From the NCBI RefSeq assembly GCF_905120355.1, contig NZ_CAJHOB010000013.1, positions 1 through 64,000 on the forward strand: a stretch of DNA of 64,000 nucleotides, in the 5' to 3' direction. The notes under the pieces were generated by a model. The model had not been told where the DNA came from and did not search any database. It saw nothing but the letters and a program-made list of their open reading frames with translations. This stretch comes from Azonexus hydrophilus (GTDB lineage: Bacteria > Pseudomonadota > Gammaproteobacteria > Burkholderiales > Rhodocyclaceae). Positions 46,262 through 55,383 of the stretch are shown here, one piece after another. Made by a program: the position numbers and the translations under genes. Positions within the stretch are counted from its first letter, which is position 1. Every line of letters starts with the position of its first letter.

Positions 46262-47338
46262 CTACTCTTCTGAATTAAAAAGCGAATCTTGATTGTCAAC
46301 GCTATTTTTCTTGGCGTTGGTGCTCTTCGCCTGTGGCGACTGTAATGTCGCGAGCTTTTCAAAGACTTTCTCGTGGCTAGCGGCAACGGCTTTTGCCGCC
46401 ATCAGTTCGGCTGCCAGCCGCTGCCCCGTTTCCATGCTCTCCCTTAGCTTGCAGAGGTTCGCTTGGTTTTCCTTGTCCAGATCGGACACTCGCCCGTTGG
46501 CTTGCGCCAACTGATCCGTCAACTGTTGGATTTTCACCTCGGCAACGGCCAACTGCTCTTTGACCGAGCGCAATGTTCGTACTTCGCCATCGTGTCGATG
46601 AAGTTCACTGTGCGCATGGGTGAGCTCGCTTGATAGACGGGCATTGTCCTCATGACTGCGGATGAGTTCTTGCTGTTTCGCGTTTGCCGTTTCCTTGGCA
46701 TTACGCAACTCCCCCTGCAAGAACTGGATCTGCTGTTCGAACTGGCGCTGATCCTGCTCCCGTTGTTCCTTCGCTGCGGTTCGGAAATGCGCCAGTGCCT
46801 CGCGGGCGTGTTGGTGCTTTTCCTCCAGCGACACACGGTGCGCTTCTTCCTTTACCAGTTGCCCTTCCATGTCCTGGATGCGCTGAGCCATTTGTGCCCG
46901 AACGATTCTCTCTTCTTGGAGCACGCTTAGTATTTCGCTGTGGGCTGCTTTCTCTGCACCCAACTCCAGGGCCTGGCGTTCAGACTGGCTGCGAAAGGAT
47001 TCCACTTCATTACGTAATGTGGCGATGGTGTCGTTCAGCGCCGCAATTTCTGCCTTGTGCTTATCGGTCAGAGCCGCCAAACGCTGATCAGCTTCTTCAT
47101 GCAGGCGTTCTGCGAGCCTGGCAGCCAGATCCTGGATGGCTTCACTGACCGCGACCTGGGTACCGGTACTGCCGCCTTCCTCTTCTTCGATTTCCTTCAG
47201 ATAGCGGTGAATCGTGCCTTTCGAGCCGGTATCGCCTAACTCGCTGCGAATTGCGTCGATCGATGGGTAGCGCCCCATCGCCAACAGCTTGTTACGCGCT
47301 CTGACGACTTCTGACTTGTAGATTCCTGCTCTGGCCAT
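46262..47338 (-). CDS. KfrA-like DNA-binding coiled-coil protein
   Basis: A 358-residue protein. ATG 47338 (MARAGIYKSEVVRARN) has a GAGG site 6 bases upstream and is preferred to ATG 47356. Residues 1-50 resemble the KfrA N-terminal DNA-binding domain (SEVVRARNKLLAMGRYPSID, DTGSKGTIHRYLKEIEEEEG). From about residue 65 to 330 the protein is a continuous Gln/Glu-rich coiled coil. KfrA proteins of plasmids bind their own promoter and form long structures; chromosomal relatives occur in mobile or defence regions. Repeated TATTACG motifs before the gene suggest self-control. It sits between two broken genes. Confidence 0.8.
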   Translation of the reverse strand: MARAGIYKSEVVRARNKLLAMGRYPSIDAIRSELGDTGSKGTIHRYLKEIEEEEGGSTGTQVAVSEAIQDLAARLAERLHEEADQRLAALTDKHKAEIAALNDTIATLRNEVESFRSQSERQALELGAEKAAHSEILSVLQEERIVRAQMAQRIQDMEGQLVKEEAHRVSLEEKHQHAREALAHFRTAAKEQREQDQRQFEQQIQFLQGELRNAKETANAKQQELIRSHEDNARLSSELTHAHSELHRHDGEVRTLRSVKEQLAVAEVKIQQLTDQLAQANGRVSDLDKENQANLCKLRESMETGQRLAAELMAAKAVAASHEKVFEKLATLQSPQAKSTNAKKNSVDNQDSLFNSEE

Positions 47339-47359
47339 GGCATCCTCGTATTTCATACC

Positions 47360-47462
47360 GTATTACGTATTACGATATTACATACTAATCAAACGAAGTT
47401 CAATGCAGCGAAAGTAGCAAATATAAGACGCGATAATGGTTGATTATTTGTTGTAATACGCA
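47360..47462 (-). promoter_or_regulatory. Operator-like repeats upstream of the KfrA-like gene
   Basis: CGTATTA occurs twice in tandem (47360-47366 and 47367-47373), followed by a variant CGATATTA (47374-47381). An inverted copy TGTAATACG lies at 47452-47460. The spacing and closeness to the start codon are what one expects for KfrA autoregulation. Confidence 0.5.
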
Positions 47463-47544
47463 ATGGTGACCCCAAAGTCTTGAACATAATTACGAACGGA
47501 CATTCTGGCTACACTGGAATTCAATATGTTGCGCCTGTTCCAGC

Positions 47545-48322
47545 TACCCGCAAGAATTGGAAGAAGCTGTCGGTCGTGTCACGGGCGTGCGCGCCGGGAC
47601 CGAGCGCCTGGTGGTACTGGCCGAAACTCGTACGGCGCAGGATGGCAATGAAGCAATTCGCGCTGAGGTAGAGCAATTGGCTATAGAACTCACCGGCCCA
47701 CTCTGGGGACTCTGGGTGTGGATGGTTTTCGGCCTCCTGGCACCGGTCTTCTGGGTTGCGATAGCGCTTGCGCCAACGCTCGCCGCGCGGCGTCTCGCCC
47801 GAATCGGATCACGCCTTGCCCTGACTGCGACTGGCATCCAGCCACGAGCAATCGGCTGCGCTACCCGCACGTTTCGCTTTTGTTGCCAAACAGGAATTGC
47901 TTGCTCACCCGCTGGCCGCGATACCGTTGAAACGCCTAGGCGCAGTTTTCGTTGAGCGCTTTGATACTGTGCGCGGTGTTGAAGACACGCATGCACTGGA
48001 GAGGCGGGCTGGAGCAGGCAACGCCCTTGTAGTCTTTGCCGAAGGAACCTTCCGTGAACCGCCCGGTGTATTGCCCTTCCGCATGGGGGCTTTCCTGGCC
48101 GCTGCCCGCGCCGATGTTCCGGTCATTCCTGTCACTTTGAGCGGCACCCGCCGTCTTCTTCCTGACCTTAGTCTGTGGCCACGCTACAGCAAATTGACGG
48201 TTACCGTCCATCCACCGATCATTCCCGCAGGAGCAAACTGGCACGCAGCCCTTGTACTGCGCGACACCGCGCGGGCAGTCATCCTGGCGCAATCGGGTGA
48301 ACCGGACGCTACTGTGCGCTGA
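47545..48322 (+). pseudogene. Remnant of an AMP-ligase/acyltransferase fusion
   Basis: The first frame begins with YPQELEEAVGRVTGVRAG and TERLVVLAETRTA, the C-terminal part of a fatty-acyl-AMP ligase. A membrane segment follows (LWGLWVWMVFGLLAPVFWVA). Then the frame changes, and from about 47876 another frame reads FVAKQELLAHPLAAIPLKRL and VVFAEGTFREPPGVLPFRMG, the PlsC acyltransferase end with its EGT motif. The adenylating domain and the acyltransferase HxxxxD motif are missing, so the gene is dead after deletion and frameshift. Overlaps the mscS 3' end by 14 nt. Confidence 0.78.
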
Positions 48323-49196
48323 TGTCGCAGTGCGGTTTGGTTAACTGACCCGGTCTCAATATTCGCCAGGTATCGCGAAACACGGCCTGCTCCACTTTCA
48401 GCCGCAGATGACTCGGACAGGCCACTCTGATCACGAGCATTAGTTGCTCGGGGTCGGAAAAATCCCACAGAATCTTGTTGCGGCCAGAGGGAAAAGCGAT
48501 GAAGCTTTCGTCGGAAATTTTGCGGAAATGCGCTTCGGCCTCGCTTTGCCAAGTCTGTGTCGCCTCATCGGCAGCCGCCAGCGCCGCAGATTCCACGCGA
48601 TCAAGATCCCACATTGCTTCATCGGGGATCGGCATGCGAAACAGATGCAATACGTAATCTCCGGTGAGAGATGTGTTTTTCAAAGGCGTGGTCAGCAACA
48701 AGCCATTCGGAAACTCAGCCATCTTGCCGGTCTGCTGCCCGGCATAGCCTAACTCCGCCAACGTCGTGGCAAATATGTCGATGTCGATGACCCGGCCATG
48801 AAGTTGGTTGATTTCAATGAGATCACCTACCTTGAACGGCCGGACGAAGGTGATGTAAAGATAGCCCAGCACGCACATCAGCAGTTCTTTGCTGACGATC
48901 AGGACGGCCCCGGCAACCGCTGCTAGGGACAGGGCAAAACCGGCAATCGTCGACGCCCAGACCGAGATGATGACGAAAAAAACCAGGAACCAGATGACGT
49001 TCCGGGCCCAGACCAGATGCATCCGACGCTTCTCGGCGGAAATTTCCCCTCGCACAAGATAGCGCGCCCAGAGGTGAGAGAGAGCGGCACCTACGGCAAT
49101 CAGGAAGAAGGTCGCAATGACCTTCTCCCATTGGCCAGGAATGGCGACAAACAGTTCATGCAGCATGGGCATCAACGCGGCGCTCCGGTCAGCCAT
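48309..49196 (-). CDS. MscS-type mechanosensitive channel
   Basis: A 295-residue inner-membrane protein with about three to four membrane segments (VIATFFLIAVGAALSHLWA, NVIWFLVFFVIISVWAS, GFALSLAAVAGAVLIVS). The pore helix is followed by the MscS beta domain (RPFKVGDLIEINQLHGRVID) and a C-terminal cytoplasmic domain. It should release solutes on osmotic downshock. It sits with psiE and nhaR genes in the same direction. Confidence 0.87.
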   Translation of the reverse strand: MADRSAALMPMLHELFVAIPGQWEKVIATFFLIAVGAALSHLWARYLVRGEISAEKRRMHLVWARNVIWFLVFFVIISVWASTIAGFALSLAAVAGAVLIVSKELLMCVLGYLYITFVRPFKVGDLIEINQLHGRVIDIDIFATTLAELGYAGQQTGKMAEFPNGLLLTTPLKNTSLTGDYVLHLFRMPIPDEAMWDLDRVESAALAAADEATQTWQSEAEAHFRKISDESFIAFPSGRNKILWDFSDPEQLMLVIRVACPSHLRLKVEQAVFRDTWRILRPGQLTKPHCDISAQ

Positions 49197-49224
49197 TGAC
49201 AGAAGGAATAATGGAGCCTGGCAT

Positions 49225-49689
49225 TCACGAATTCGAGCCTTTTCTCCGGATAACGATCAAGTAGTATCCCACGGACAATGCCAGCGTTACCGCGGCTGTT
49301 GCATAGACATGCTCAGCCCCCAACTCGTTGAAGTCCAGCACGATGACCTTGCGAGCAATGGCCATCAGAGCCGTCCCGAGGACAATCTCAACGGCCAGTT
49401 GCCGGTTATGGTTGTCTTCGACATAAAGAATGATGTTGTGAAATATTTCAACTGCGATCAGCACTGCCATGAATGCACCGAAGGTTGCGAGAATATCCTT
49501 GATTTCAAGCAGCATGAATGGCGGTGCCATCAAGCGCTGGTAAAGCACATAGACCACATCCGCCACGCCCCAGATGATGACCATTACCATGACCGCAGCG
49601 AGTACGCGTGCAACTTGGGAGATTACCCTGTTGAAGAAGGACAGTACAGGATCCTGTGTTTGGTGATTTGACTGTTCGTTTGTTTGCAT
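49225..49689 (-). CDS. PsiE-family inner-membrane protein
   Basis: A 154-residue protein with four membrane segments (VLAAVMVMVIIWGVADVVYV; ILATFGAFMAVLIAVEIFH; LAVEIVLGTALMAIARKVIV; AAVTLALSVGYYLIVI) and the family-typical FHNIILY. The PsiE family is linked to phosphate starvation in E. coli, but its function is unknown. It lies 22 bases after nhaR and 28 bases before mscS, so the three genes may form one unit. Confidence 0.85.
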   Translation of the reverse strand: MQTNEQSNHQTQDPVLSFFNRVISQVARVLAAVMVMVIIWGVADVVYVLYQRLMAPPFMLLEIKDILATFGAFMAVLIAVEIFHNIILYVEDNHNRQLAVEIVLGTALMAIARKVIVLDFNELGAEHVYATAAVTLALSVGYYLIVIRRKGSNS

Positions 49690-49711
49690 GATGGCTGCCG
49701 ATTGAGGAAAC

Positions 49712-50626
49712 TCACGTTGTTGGAACTGGCTGGGTGATGCTGGGAAATAATGCTGAACGTTCGGATTCCATGACTGTCATGATCGCCGGGTGAACAACCC
49801 GTCGCTCGGCCGTTATGGCCCAGAACCCCTCATGAATCTCATTGACCACGCCGATGCAGCGCGTATTGTAGCGTGTGCATATTTCATCCCTCAGAACGGC
49901 GGGCCCCGGGAAAAACCCAGCGCCCGCCTGCCCAAAAGCTTTCATCAATGCACCATCGTCGAACTCGCCCATCAGCCGCGGCACTAAGCGCAGGTCGCTC
50001 AACCAGCGATCGATATGACCACGAATAGCGGAATGTCCCCCCGGTAGAAGCAGCGGCGCATCGTTCAGGCATTGCGGAAAATCGCCAAGTTCTGCGCACA
50101 AAGACGCCCCCCCGAAAAACGCCAAGGGGCTTTCCCCCAACTTATGGCTGTGCCCGCGGATGGCCAGCCCGGACGGCATCGGACGATCTGCCACGACCAT
50201 GTCAAGACGCTGCAAGGCCAATTCGGCCAGCAGCATGTCGATAGTGCCTTCCCGGCAAACCAGCCTAACGGGCTCAGGTAGTTTGCCAACAGGGGCCAGC
50301 AAACGGTAAGCGAATGTTTTCGGGACGACGTCCGTGATGCCAATGCGCAGTACCGGGATCGGTTGTCTTTGGCGGGCCGACAATGCCTGCTTCAACTCCC
50401 CGCTCAGATGCAGGATTTCATCGGCGTAGGACAGAACCTGCCGGCCCGCTTCGGTAAGTTCCAGGCCACGTCCAGCCGGACGAAACAGCGCCGCCCCGAG
50501 GTCCTCTTCAAGATGGCGGATCTGTCCGCTAATGGTCTGCGGCGTGAGATTCAACGTCTCAGCAGCACGGCTGATGCCACCCACCTGGGCAACCGTCCAG
50601 AAATACCGAAGATGCTTGAGGTTCAT
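49712..50626 (-). CDS. nhaR: LysR-type activator NhaR
   Basis: A 304-residue regulator. The helix-turn-helix is NhaR-like (HLRYFWTVAQVGGISRAAET, LTPQTISGQIRHLEEDLG, then LELTEAGRQVLSYADEI), and the C-terminal effector domain is full length. In E. coli NhaR senses Na+ and pH stress. Here no nhaA is adjacent; instead the divergent operon has stress genes, and a perfect inverted repeat lies between them. Confidence 0.85.
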   Translation of the reverse strand: MNLKHLRYFWTVAQVGGISRAAETLNLTPQTISGQIRHLEEDLGAALFRPAGRGLELTEAGRQVLSYADEILHLSGELKQALSARQRQPIPVLRIGITDVVPKTFAYRLLAPVGKLPEPVRLVCREGTIDMLLAELALQRLDMVVADRPMPSGLAIRGHSHKLGESPLAFFGGASLCAELGDFPQCLNDAPLLLPGGHSAIRGHIDRWLSDLRLVPRLMGEFDDGALMKAFGQAGAGFFPGPAVLRDEICTRYNTRCIGVVNEIHEGFWAITAERRVVHPAIMTVMESERSALFPSITQPVPTT

Positions 50627-50655
50627 GTGACTGTTCGTTAATTGCCGAAATATTG

Positions 50656-50679
50656 TTAATAAAAATTCGTGTTTATTAA
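50656..50679. promoter_or_regulatory. Inverted-repeat site between nhaR and the HPF-like gene
   Basis: TTAATAAA (50656-50663) and TTTATTAA (50672-50679) form a perfect inverted repeat with an 8-base spacer, 30 bases from the nhaR start and 50 from the HPF-like start. It has the T-N11-A form seen in LysR-type binding sites. The surroundings are AT-rich and could hold both promoters. Confidence 0.6.
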
Positions 50680-50729
50680 AGCATTTTTTGCTCCTATCGT
50701 GCTCTCATATTCACAACGAAGGAGCAAAC

Positions 50730-51071
50730 ATGCAGATCGACATCCGCGCCAAAGGCATCGAAATGAGCGAAGGCTTGCGTGATCATACCGAGCGCTGCCT
50801 CAATTTTGGCCTGGATTGGGCCCAGCAAGATGTAGATCGCGTCGTCATCACACTGTCTGACATCAATGGACCGCGTGGTGGCAACGATAAGCGGTGTCAG
50901 CTAAGAATACCGCTACCCCGGATGCGCGATGTCGTGATCGAGGAAGTTGCCGATGATCTCCAGATCGCTATCGCCCGATCCGTCGACCGGGCGTCCCGTA
51001 GTCTGGAGCGTCGCTTGTCGCGACAGCGTGAGTTCGGCCCGTTGCCGCCATCCTGCCCGACGGAGGACTGA
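50730..51071 (+). CDS. HPF/S30EA-like ribosome-hibernation-type protein
   Basis: A 113-residue protein starting at ATG 50730 (MQIDIRAKGIEMSEGLRDHT) after GAAGGAG. The N-terminal fold matches the short ribosome hibernation factor domain (beta-alpha-beta with DRVVITLSDINGPRGG and CQLRIPLPRMRDVVIEEVAD), and the C-terminus is a basic helix (SRSLERRLSRQRE). Such proteins inactivate 70S ribosomes in starved cells. It begins the divergent stress gene run and is 1 nt from the next gene. Confidence 0.8.
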   Translation: MQIDIRAKGIEMSEGLRDHTERCLNFGLDWAQQDVDRVVITLSDINGPRGGNDKRCQLRIPLPRMRDVVIEEVADDLQIAIARSVDRASRSLERRLSRQREFGPLPPSCPTED

Positions 51072-51072
51072 A

Positions 51073-51657
51073 ATGAGCCTTTCCAAACTTTCCCTGTTCA
51101 GCATGCTGGCGAGCCGGATTTTTGCAATCAGCCGCCGGACCTGGATTCTGATTTCGGTCGTCATCCTGATGTTCACAATTCTGGCCGTCTGGCTGACGAT
51201 CAGCTTGGCTGGATGGCTGTTCGGCATGGCTCAGGAGGGGGTTTCGGCTGTGCCGGATGTCGCGCGCAGTGCCGTTCAACAAGTTGAGAAAGTCGTGCCG
51301 GGGGCAACCCAGGCCATCGAGGATCTGCGGGCGATCGGTCAAGCGGCGCCGCCTGCCCGCGATGTTTCAGGAACCGACCCGATTCCCGTGGCGCGTTTTC
51401 CTGGCCTAGCCCGTACGCACTGGCAACGTGAAGATCAAGGCATCACGGTACGTTACGAAGGAAAGGCTGATCTGGCAGCGGTCCTGGACCATTATGCCAA
51501 GGGCTTTGCCGAGCATGGTTATCGACAGGAACTCCTCGCCGCCACACCAAGCGAGGAGCGCCATGATTACCACAAGGGAGAAGAACGTATTGGCGTAACC
51601 TTCGTGCAGCAGAAAGAAAACAGGGTTTTGGTAAGCATCACGACTCGGCAGCCATGA
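51073..51657 (+). CDS. Single-span membrane protein of unknown function
   Basis: A 194-residue protein with a cytoplasmic Arg-rich start, one strong membrane segment (about 24-46, WILISVVILMFTILAVWLTI) and a periplasmic part. That part contains a helix and a compact domain (RYEGKADLAAVLDHYAKGFA, RIGVTFVQQKENRVLVSITT) reminiscent of small lipoprotein-like domains. I do not recognise a named family. It follows the HPF-like gene after 1 nt and precedes the P-type ATPase by 26 nt. Confidence 0.7.
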   Translation: MSLSKLSLFSMLASRIFAISRRTWILISVVILMFTILAVWLTISLAGWLFGMAQEGVSAVPDVARSAVQQVEKVVPGATQAIEDLRAIGQAAPPARDVSGTDPIPVARFPGLARTHWQREDQGITVRYEGKADLAAVLDHYAKGFAEHGYRQELLAATPSEERHDYHKGEERIGVTFVQQKENRVLVSITTRQP

Positions 51658-51683
51658 TTGGCGCCACATAAGGGAGAAACACC

Positions 51684-54380
51684 ATGGCGACACACCAGGC
51701 CGACTCTTGGCACGCACAAGCCCATGAACACTGCATTGAGCAACTAGCGGTCAATCCGACCGCCGGACTGAGCAGCGTGGAAGTGATAAACCGCCTAGCC
51801 GAACACGGCCCCAACCGCCTGGCGGAAAAGCCACCGCGTTCCGCCTGGTTGAAATTCTTCGACCAGTTCAAGAGCTTGTTGGTGCTGATCCTGATCGGTG
51901 CTGCCGTACTGGCAGGTGCGATTGGTGACTTCAAGGATGCCATCGTGATCGGCATCGTCGTGCTGCTCAACGCTGCCCTTGGGTTTTTCCAGGAGCATCG
52001 TGCGGAGGCGGCACTAGCGGCATTGAAAAACATGCTGGCGCCCGGCGCCCGGGTGCGTCGCGATGGTCAGATGCAGCAGATCGAGGCGGCTGATCTGGTG
52101 CCCGGCGACATTTTGCTGCTCGAAGCCGGCGACCGCATTCCGGCCGATGCAAGGGTTCTGAGCGCGCACAGCGCCGAAGTCGCGGAAGCGGCATTGACCG
52201 GCGAATCCCATGCCGTCGCAAAACTCCCGGATACCGTAGCGGAATCGGCGGTTCTGGCGGAACGTCACAACATGGTGTTCATGAATACCGTGGTGACCCG
52301 CGGTCGCCTCGAAGCCCTCGTCATCGCCACCGGGATGCACACCGAAATGGGGCGCCTGGCCGGTCTGCTGGCCGAGACCGCAGAAGGCGAAACCCCCTTG
52401 CAGATTCAACTCGATGGCCTGGGCAAGCGGCTGGCGATCATCGCCACCGTCGTGGTCGGCCTGATGTTCTTCATGGGCCTGATGCGCGGGGATGAACTGA
52501 TCAAGACCGCGATGACCGCCATCGCCCTGGCCGTGGCCGCCATTCCCGAAGGCCTGCCGGCGGTGGTGACGGTGACGCTGGCCCTGGGCATGCACCGGAT
52601 GGCCAAGCGCAACGCCATCGTCAAGAAGCTGGCCGCAGTCGAGACTCTCGGCTGCACGACGGTAATCTGCTCCGACAAAACCGGCACGCTGACGCTCAAT
52701 CAGATGACCGCCCGCGCCGTTTACACCCAGGGCCAGCGTTACCTGGTCAGCGGCGAGGGTTACGGCGGTGAAGGCCGCTTCGAAGGCATCATCTCCGGGG
52801 CGCCAACACTGGGCCATGTCCTGCTGCCGGCAGCCTTGTGCGTCGATGCCCGGATCAAGGATGGCGCCCTGATCGGCGATCCAACCGAGGGAGCCTTGCT
52901 GACGCTGGCGGCAAAAGCGGGTCTGATGCCGGATGCCGTCCTTGAGCACCGGCCGCGTATCGCCGAAATTCCGTTCGACTCGGCCACCAAGTACATGGCC
53001 ACCTTCCACCACGATGGCGACCGGGTCATGATGTGCGTCAAGGGCGCACCCGACGTGCTGCTGGCGCTGGCCACCAGCCATCTCGGGGACGCCCCTGCGG
53101 CCTTGCCGATGGATGAGAAGAGCCGCGCCGCCTTCATCGCCGAAAACGAGGCGCTGGCCAACCAGGCCTTGCGCGTGCTGGCGCTGGCTAGCCGGGTCAT
53201 TCCCGCTGCCGATTTCGATCCGGCCGGCAATCTGTTGCCCTGGGTTCAGGATCTGACCCTGCATGCGCTGGTCGGCATCATCGATCCACCACGTGCTGAA
53301 GCGAAGGAGGCCATTGCCACCTGCCACGCTGCCGGCATCCAGGTGAAGATGATCACCGGCGACCACCGGGTAACGGCCGCTGCCATCGCCCGGGAACTGG
53401 GTCTGAAGGGCGAATCCCACGAGGGACGCGAACTCGATGGACTCAACCAGAGCGAAATCGCCGCGCTGGTCGAGAAGAGCGCCGTCTTCGCCCGGGTCGC
53501 CCCCGAGCACAAGATGCGCATTGTCGAAGCCCTGCAGGCCAAGGGCCATGTCGTGGCGATGACCGGCGACGGGGTCAACGATGCGCCGGCCCTGAAAACC
53601 GCCGACATTGGCGTCGCCATGGGGATCACCGGTACGGAAGTGACCAAGGAAGCGGCAACCCTGGTGCTGACCGACGACAACTTCGCCTCGATCGTCCGCG
53701 CAGTCGAGGAAGGACGCACCATCTACGAGAACATCATCAAGTTCGTCCGCTTCCAGCTGTCGACCAACGTCGGGGCGATTCTCACCGTCCTCGGCGCGCC
53801 CTTCCTCGGCCTGGCCACGCCATTCACTGCCATCCAGATCCTTTGGGTCAACATCATCATGGATGGCCCGCCAGCCATGACCCTGGGGGTCGAGCCGGCG
53901 CGCTCGGGCATCATGCGCGACACCCCGCGTCAGGCCGATGCCGGCATCCTCTCGGTGCAGCGCCTGTGGCGCATCGGTCTGTACGGTGCGACCATGGCCG
54001 TCGGCACGCTCGGCCTCTACGCCTGGGCGATAGAGGCCTCCGGCGAAGCCAAGGCGATGACCCTGGCCTTCACCACCTTCGTCCTCTTCCAGTTCTTCAA
54101 CATCTTCAATGCCCGTGCCGAACACGGCAGTGCCTTCAACCGGCAGTTCTTCGCCAACGGCAAGCTGTGGCTGGCGCTGGCCGGCGTCGTCCTGCTGCAG
54201 ATCGTCGCGGTGCATTGGGCGCCGGCACAGGTGATTTTTGACACAGTGGATCTGTCGTTGAACGAATGGCTGCTGGCAACCGCCGTGGCTTCCTCGGTGC
54301 TCTTCATTGAAGAGCTACGCAAGCTGCTCGTTTCGCTTGTTTGCCGCAGCAACGCCACCACCACCGGACAGGAAAGGTAA
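51684..54380 (+). CDS. P-type cation-transporting ATPase (P2-type)
   Basis: An 898-residue membrane pump. Motifs: TGES (ALTGESHAVAKLP), PEGLP in M4 (AAIPEGLPAVVTV), phosphorylated Asp in CSDKTGTLT (near residue 332), the hinge TGDGVNDAPALK (near 630) and the M6 segment WVNIIMDGPPAMTLG with Asn and Asp ion ligands. This pattern is that of Ca2+/Mn2+-type (P2A-like) or related pumps; the ion is not certain. Full length. It is part of the run behind the NhaR site. Confidence 0.92.
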   Translation: MATHQADSWHAQAHEHCIEQLAVNPTAGLSSVEVINRLAEHGPNRLAEKPPRSAWLKFFDQFKSLLVLILIGAAVLAGAIGDFKDAIVIGIVVLLNAALGFFQEHRAEAALAALKNMLAPGARVRRDGQMQQIEAADLVPGDILLLEAGDRIPADARVLSAHSAEVAEAALTGESHAVAKLPDTVAESAVLAERHNMVFMNTVVTRGRLEALVIATGMHTEMGRLAGLLAETAEGETPLQIQLDGLGKRLAIIATVVVGLMFFMGLMRGDELIKTAMTAIALAVAAIPEGLPAVVTVTLALGMHRMAKRNAIVKKLAAVETLGCTTVICSDKTGTLTLNQMTARAVYTQGQRYLVSGEGYGGEGRFEGIISGAPTLGHVLLPAALCVDARIKDGALIGDPTEGALLTLAAKAGLMPDAVLEHRPRIAEIPFDSATKYMATFHHDGDRVMMCVKGAPDVLLALATSHLGDAPAALPMDEKSRAAFIAENEALANQALRVLALASRVIPAADFDPAGNLLPWVQDLTLHALVGIIDPPRAEAKEAIATCHAAGIQVKMITGDHRVTAAAIARELGLKGESHEGRELDGLNQSEIAALVEKSAVFARVAPEHKMRIVEALQAKGHVVAMTGDGVNDAPALKTADIGVAMGITGTEVTKEAATLVLTDDNFASIVRAVEEGRTIYENIIKFVRFQLSTNVGAILTVLGAPFLGLATPFTAIQILWVNIIMDGPPAMTLGVEPARSGIMRDTPRQADAGILSVQRLWRIGLYGATMAVGTLGLYAWAIEASGEAKAMTLAFTTFVLFQFFNIFNARAEHGSAFNRQFFANGKLWLALAGVVLLQIVAVHWAPAQVIFDTVDLSLNEWLLATAVASSVLFIEELRKLLVSLVCRSNATTTGQER

Positions 54381-54384
54381 ATCC

Positions 54385-55344
54385 ATGACTCAGGAAAACA
54401 TCAAGGCCATTCTTGCCATTGCCATTCACGCCGCTTTTGCCGACAGCAACAAGGATGATCGCGAACGGGAGGAGATTCGGCGTATCGCGGAATCCCTGGC
54501 CGAACAGGCGGCGGCGCCGGATCTCGCCCGTCTGTATCAGGACGTGCTGCTCAAGCGCCTGACGCTGGCGTCGGCCACCGCCATGCTGGCCGACGCCAGC
54601 CAGCGCCAGCTGGCTTATGAAATGGCCTTGTGCGTGTGCGAATCCGATGGCCGTCTGATTGACAGCGAGCGGCTTTTTCTCGACGAACTGAAACGCCTGC
54701 TGGCATTGACGGCGAGCGAAACCGACCTGATCGAAGGCGAGGCAGACCTGCTTGCCGATCAAGCGAGCGCAGTCATTCCGCTCGCCCCTGCGGCTGGCGC
54801 CGCAGCGGTCGCTGCGTCACCAGCCCTGGCGAGCGATGCCGAACTGGACAAATCCATCCTCAACTACGCGCTGCTCAACGGCGCACTCGAACTGCTGCCT
54901 CAGTCCTGGGCGTCGATGGCGATCATTCCCTTGCAGATCAAGATGGTCTATGGCATCGGCAAGTCGCATGGCGTCGAACTTGATCAGGGGCATATCAAGG
55001 AATTCATCGCCGCCGCCGGTGTCGGGATGACCTCGCAGTATCTCGAACAGATGGGCCGCAAACTGCTGGGTGGCCTGATCGGCAAGGCCGCCGGCAAGAC
55101 GGCGGGCAACTTCGGCGGGGTTGCGGTCGGCATGGCGTTCTCCTTTGCCACCACCTATGCCCTGGGACAGGTCGCCAAACGCTACTACGCCGGCGGCCGC
55201 ACCATGAATACGGCCATGTTGCGCGACGCCTTCCAGAATCTGCTGGGCCCGGCCAAACAGATGCAGGTACACTATACGCCACAAATCCAGCAGAAAGCAG
55301 CAACGCTGGACGCCGCCCAGGTGATGTCGATGATGCGCGCCTGA
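54385..55344 (+). CDS. TerB-like and DUF697-like two-domain protein
   Basis: A 319-residue protein starting at ATG 54385 (MTQENIKAILAIAIH). Residues 1-115 are a TerB-like helical domain with the acidic motif ADSNKDDREREEI and ESDGRLIDSERLF. After an Ala/Pro linker comes a glycine-rich helical part (about 165-285; GKSHGVELDQGHIKEFIAAA, KAAGKTAGNFGGVAVGMAF) like DUF697, which is often membrane-associated. It lies 4 nt after the ATPase gene. The function is unknown; TerB-like proteins are stress-linked. Confidence 0.75.
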   Translation: MTQENIKAILAIAIHAAFADSNKDDREREEIRRIAESLAEQAAAPDLARLYQDVLLKRLTLASATAMLADASQRQLAYEMALCVCESDGRLIDSERLFLDELKRLLALTASETDLIEGEADLLADQASAVIPLAPAAGAAAVAASPALASDAELDKSILNYALLNGALELLPQSWASMAIIPLQIKMVYGIGKSHGVELDQGHIKEFIAAAGVGMTSQYLEQMGRKLLGGLIGKAAGKTAGNFGGVAVGMAFSFATTYALGQVAKRYYAGGRTMNTAMLRDAFQNLLGPAKQMQVHYTPQIQQKAATLDAAQVMSMMRA

Positions 55345-55383
55345 GCAGATTTTCCCCAGGTTCGCTCAAAGAAGATACGAGAC

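Noticed and set aside
46262-47338. KfrA-like gene as proof of a plasmid
   Set aside because: The surroundings are chromosomal (bio operon, mscS); there are no replication, partition or transfer genes.
52014-54215. 733-codon minus-strand frame opposite the P-type ATPase
   Set aside because: Same reason: no recognisable domain, unnatural composition, and the plus strand carries every P-type ATPase motif.
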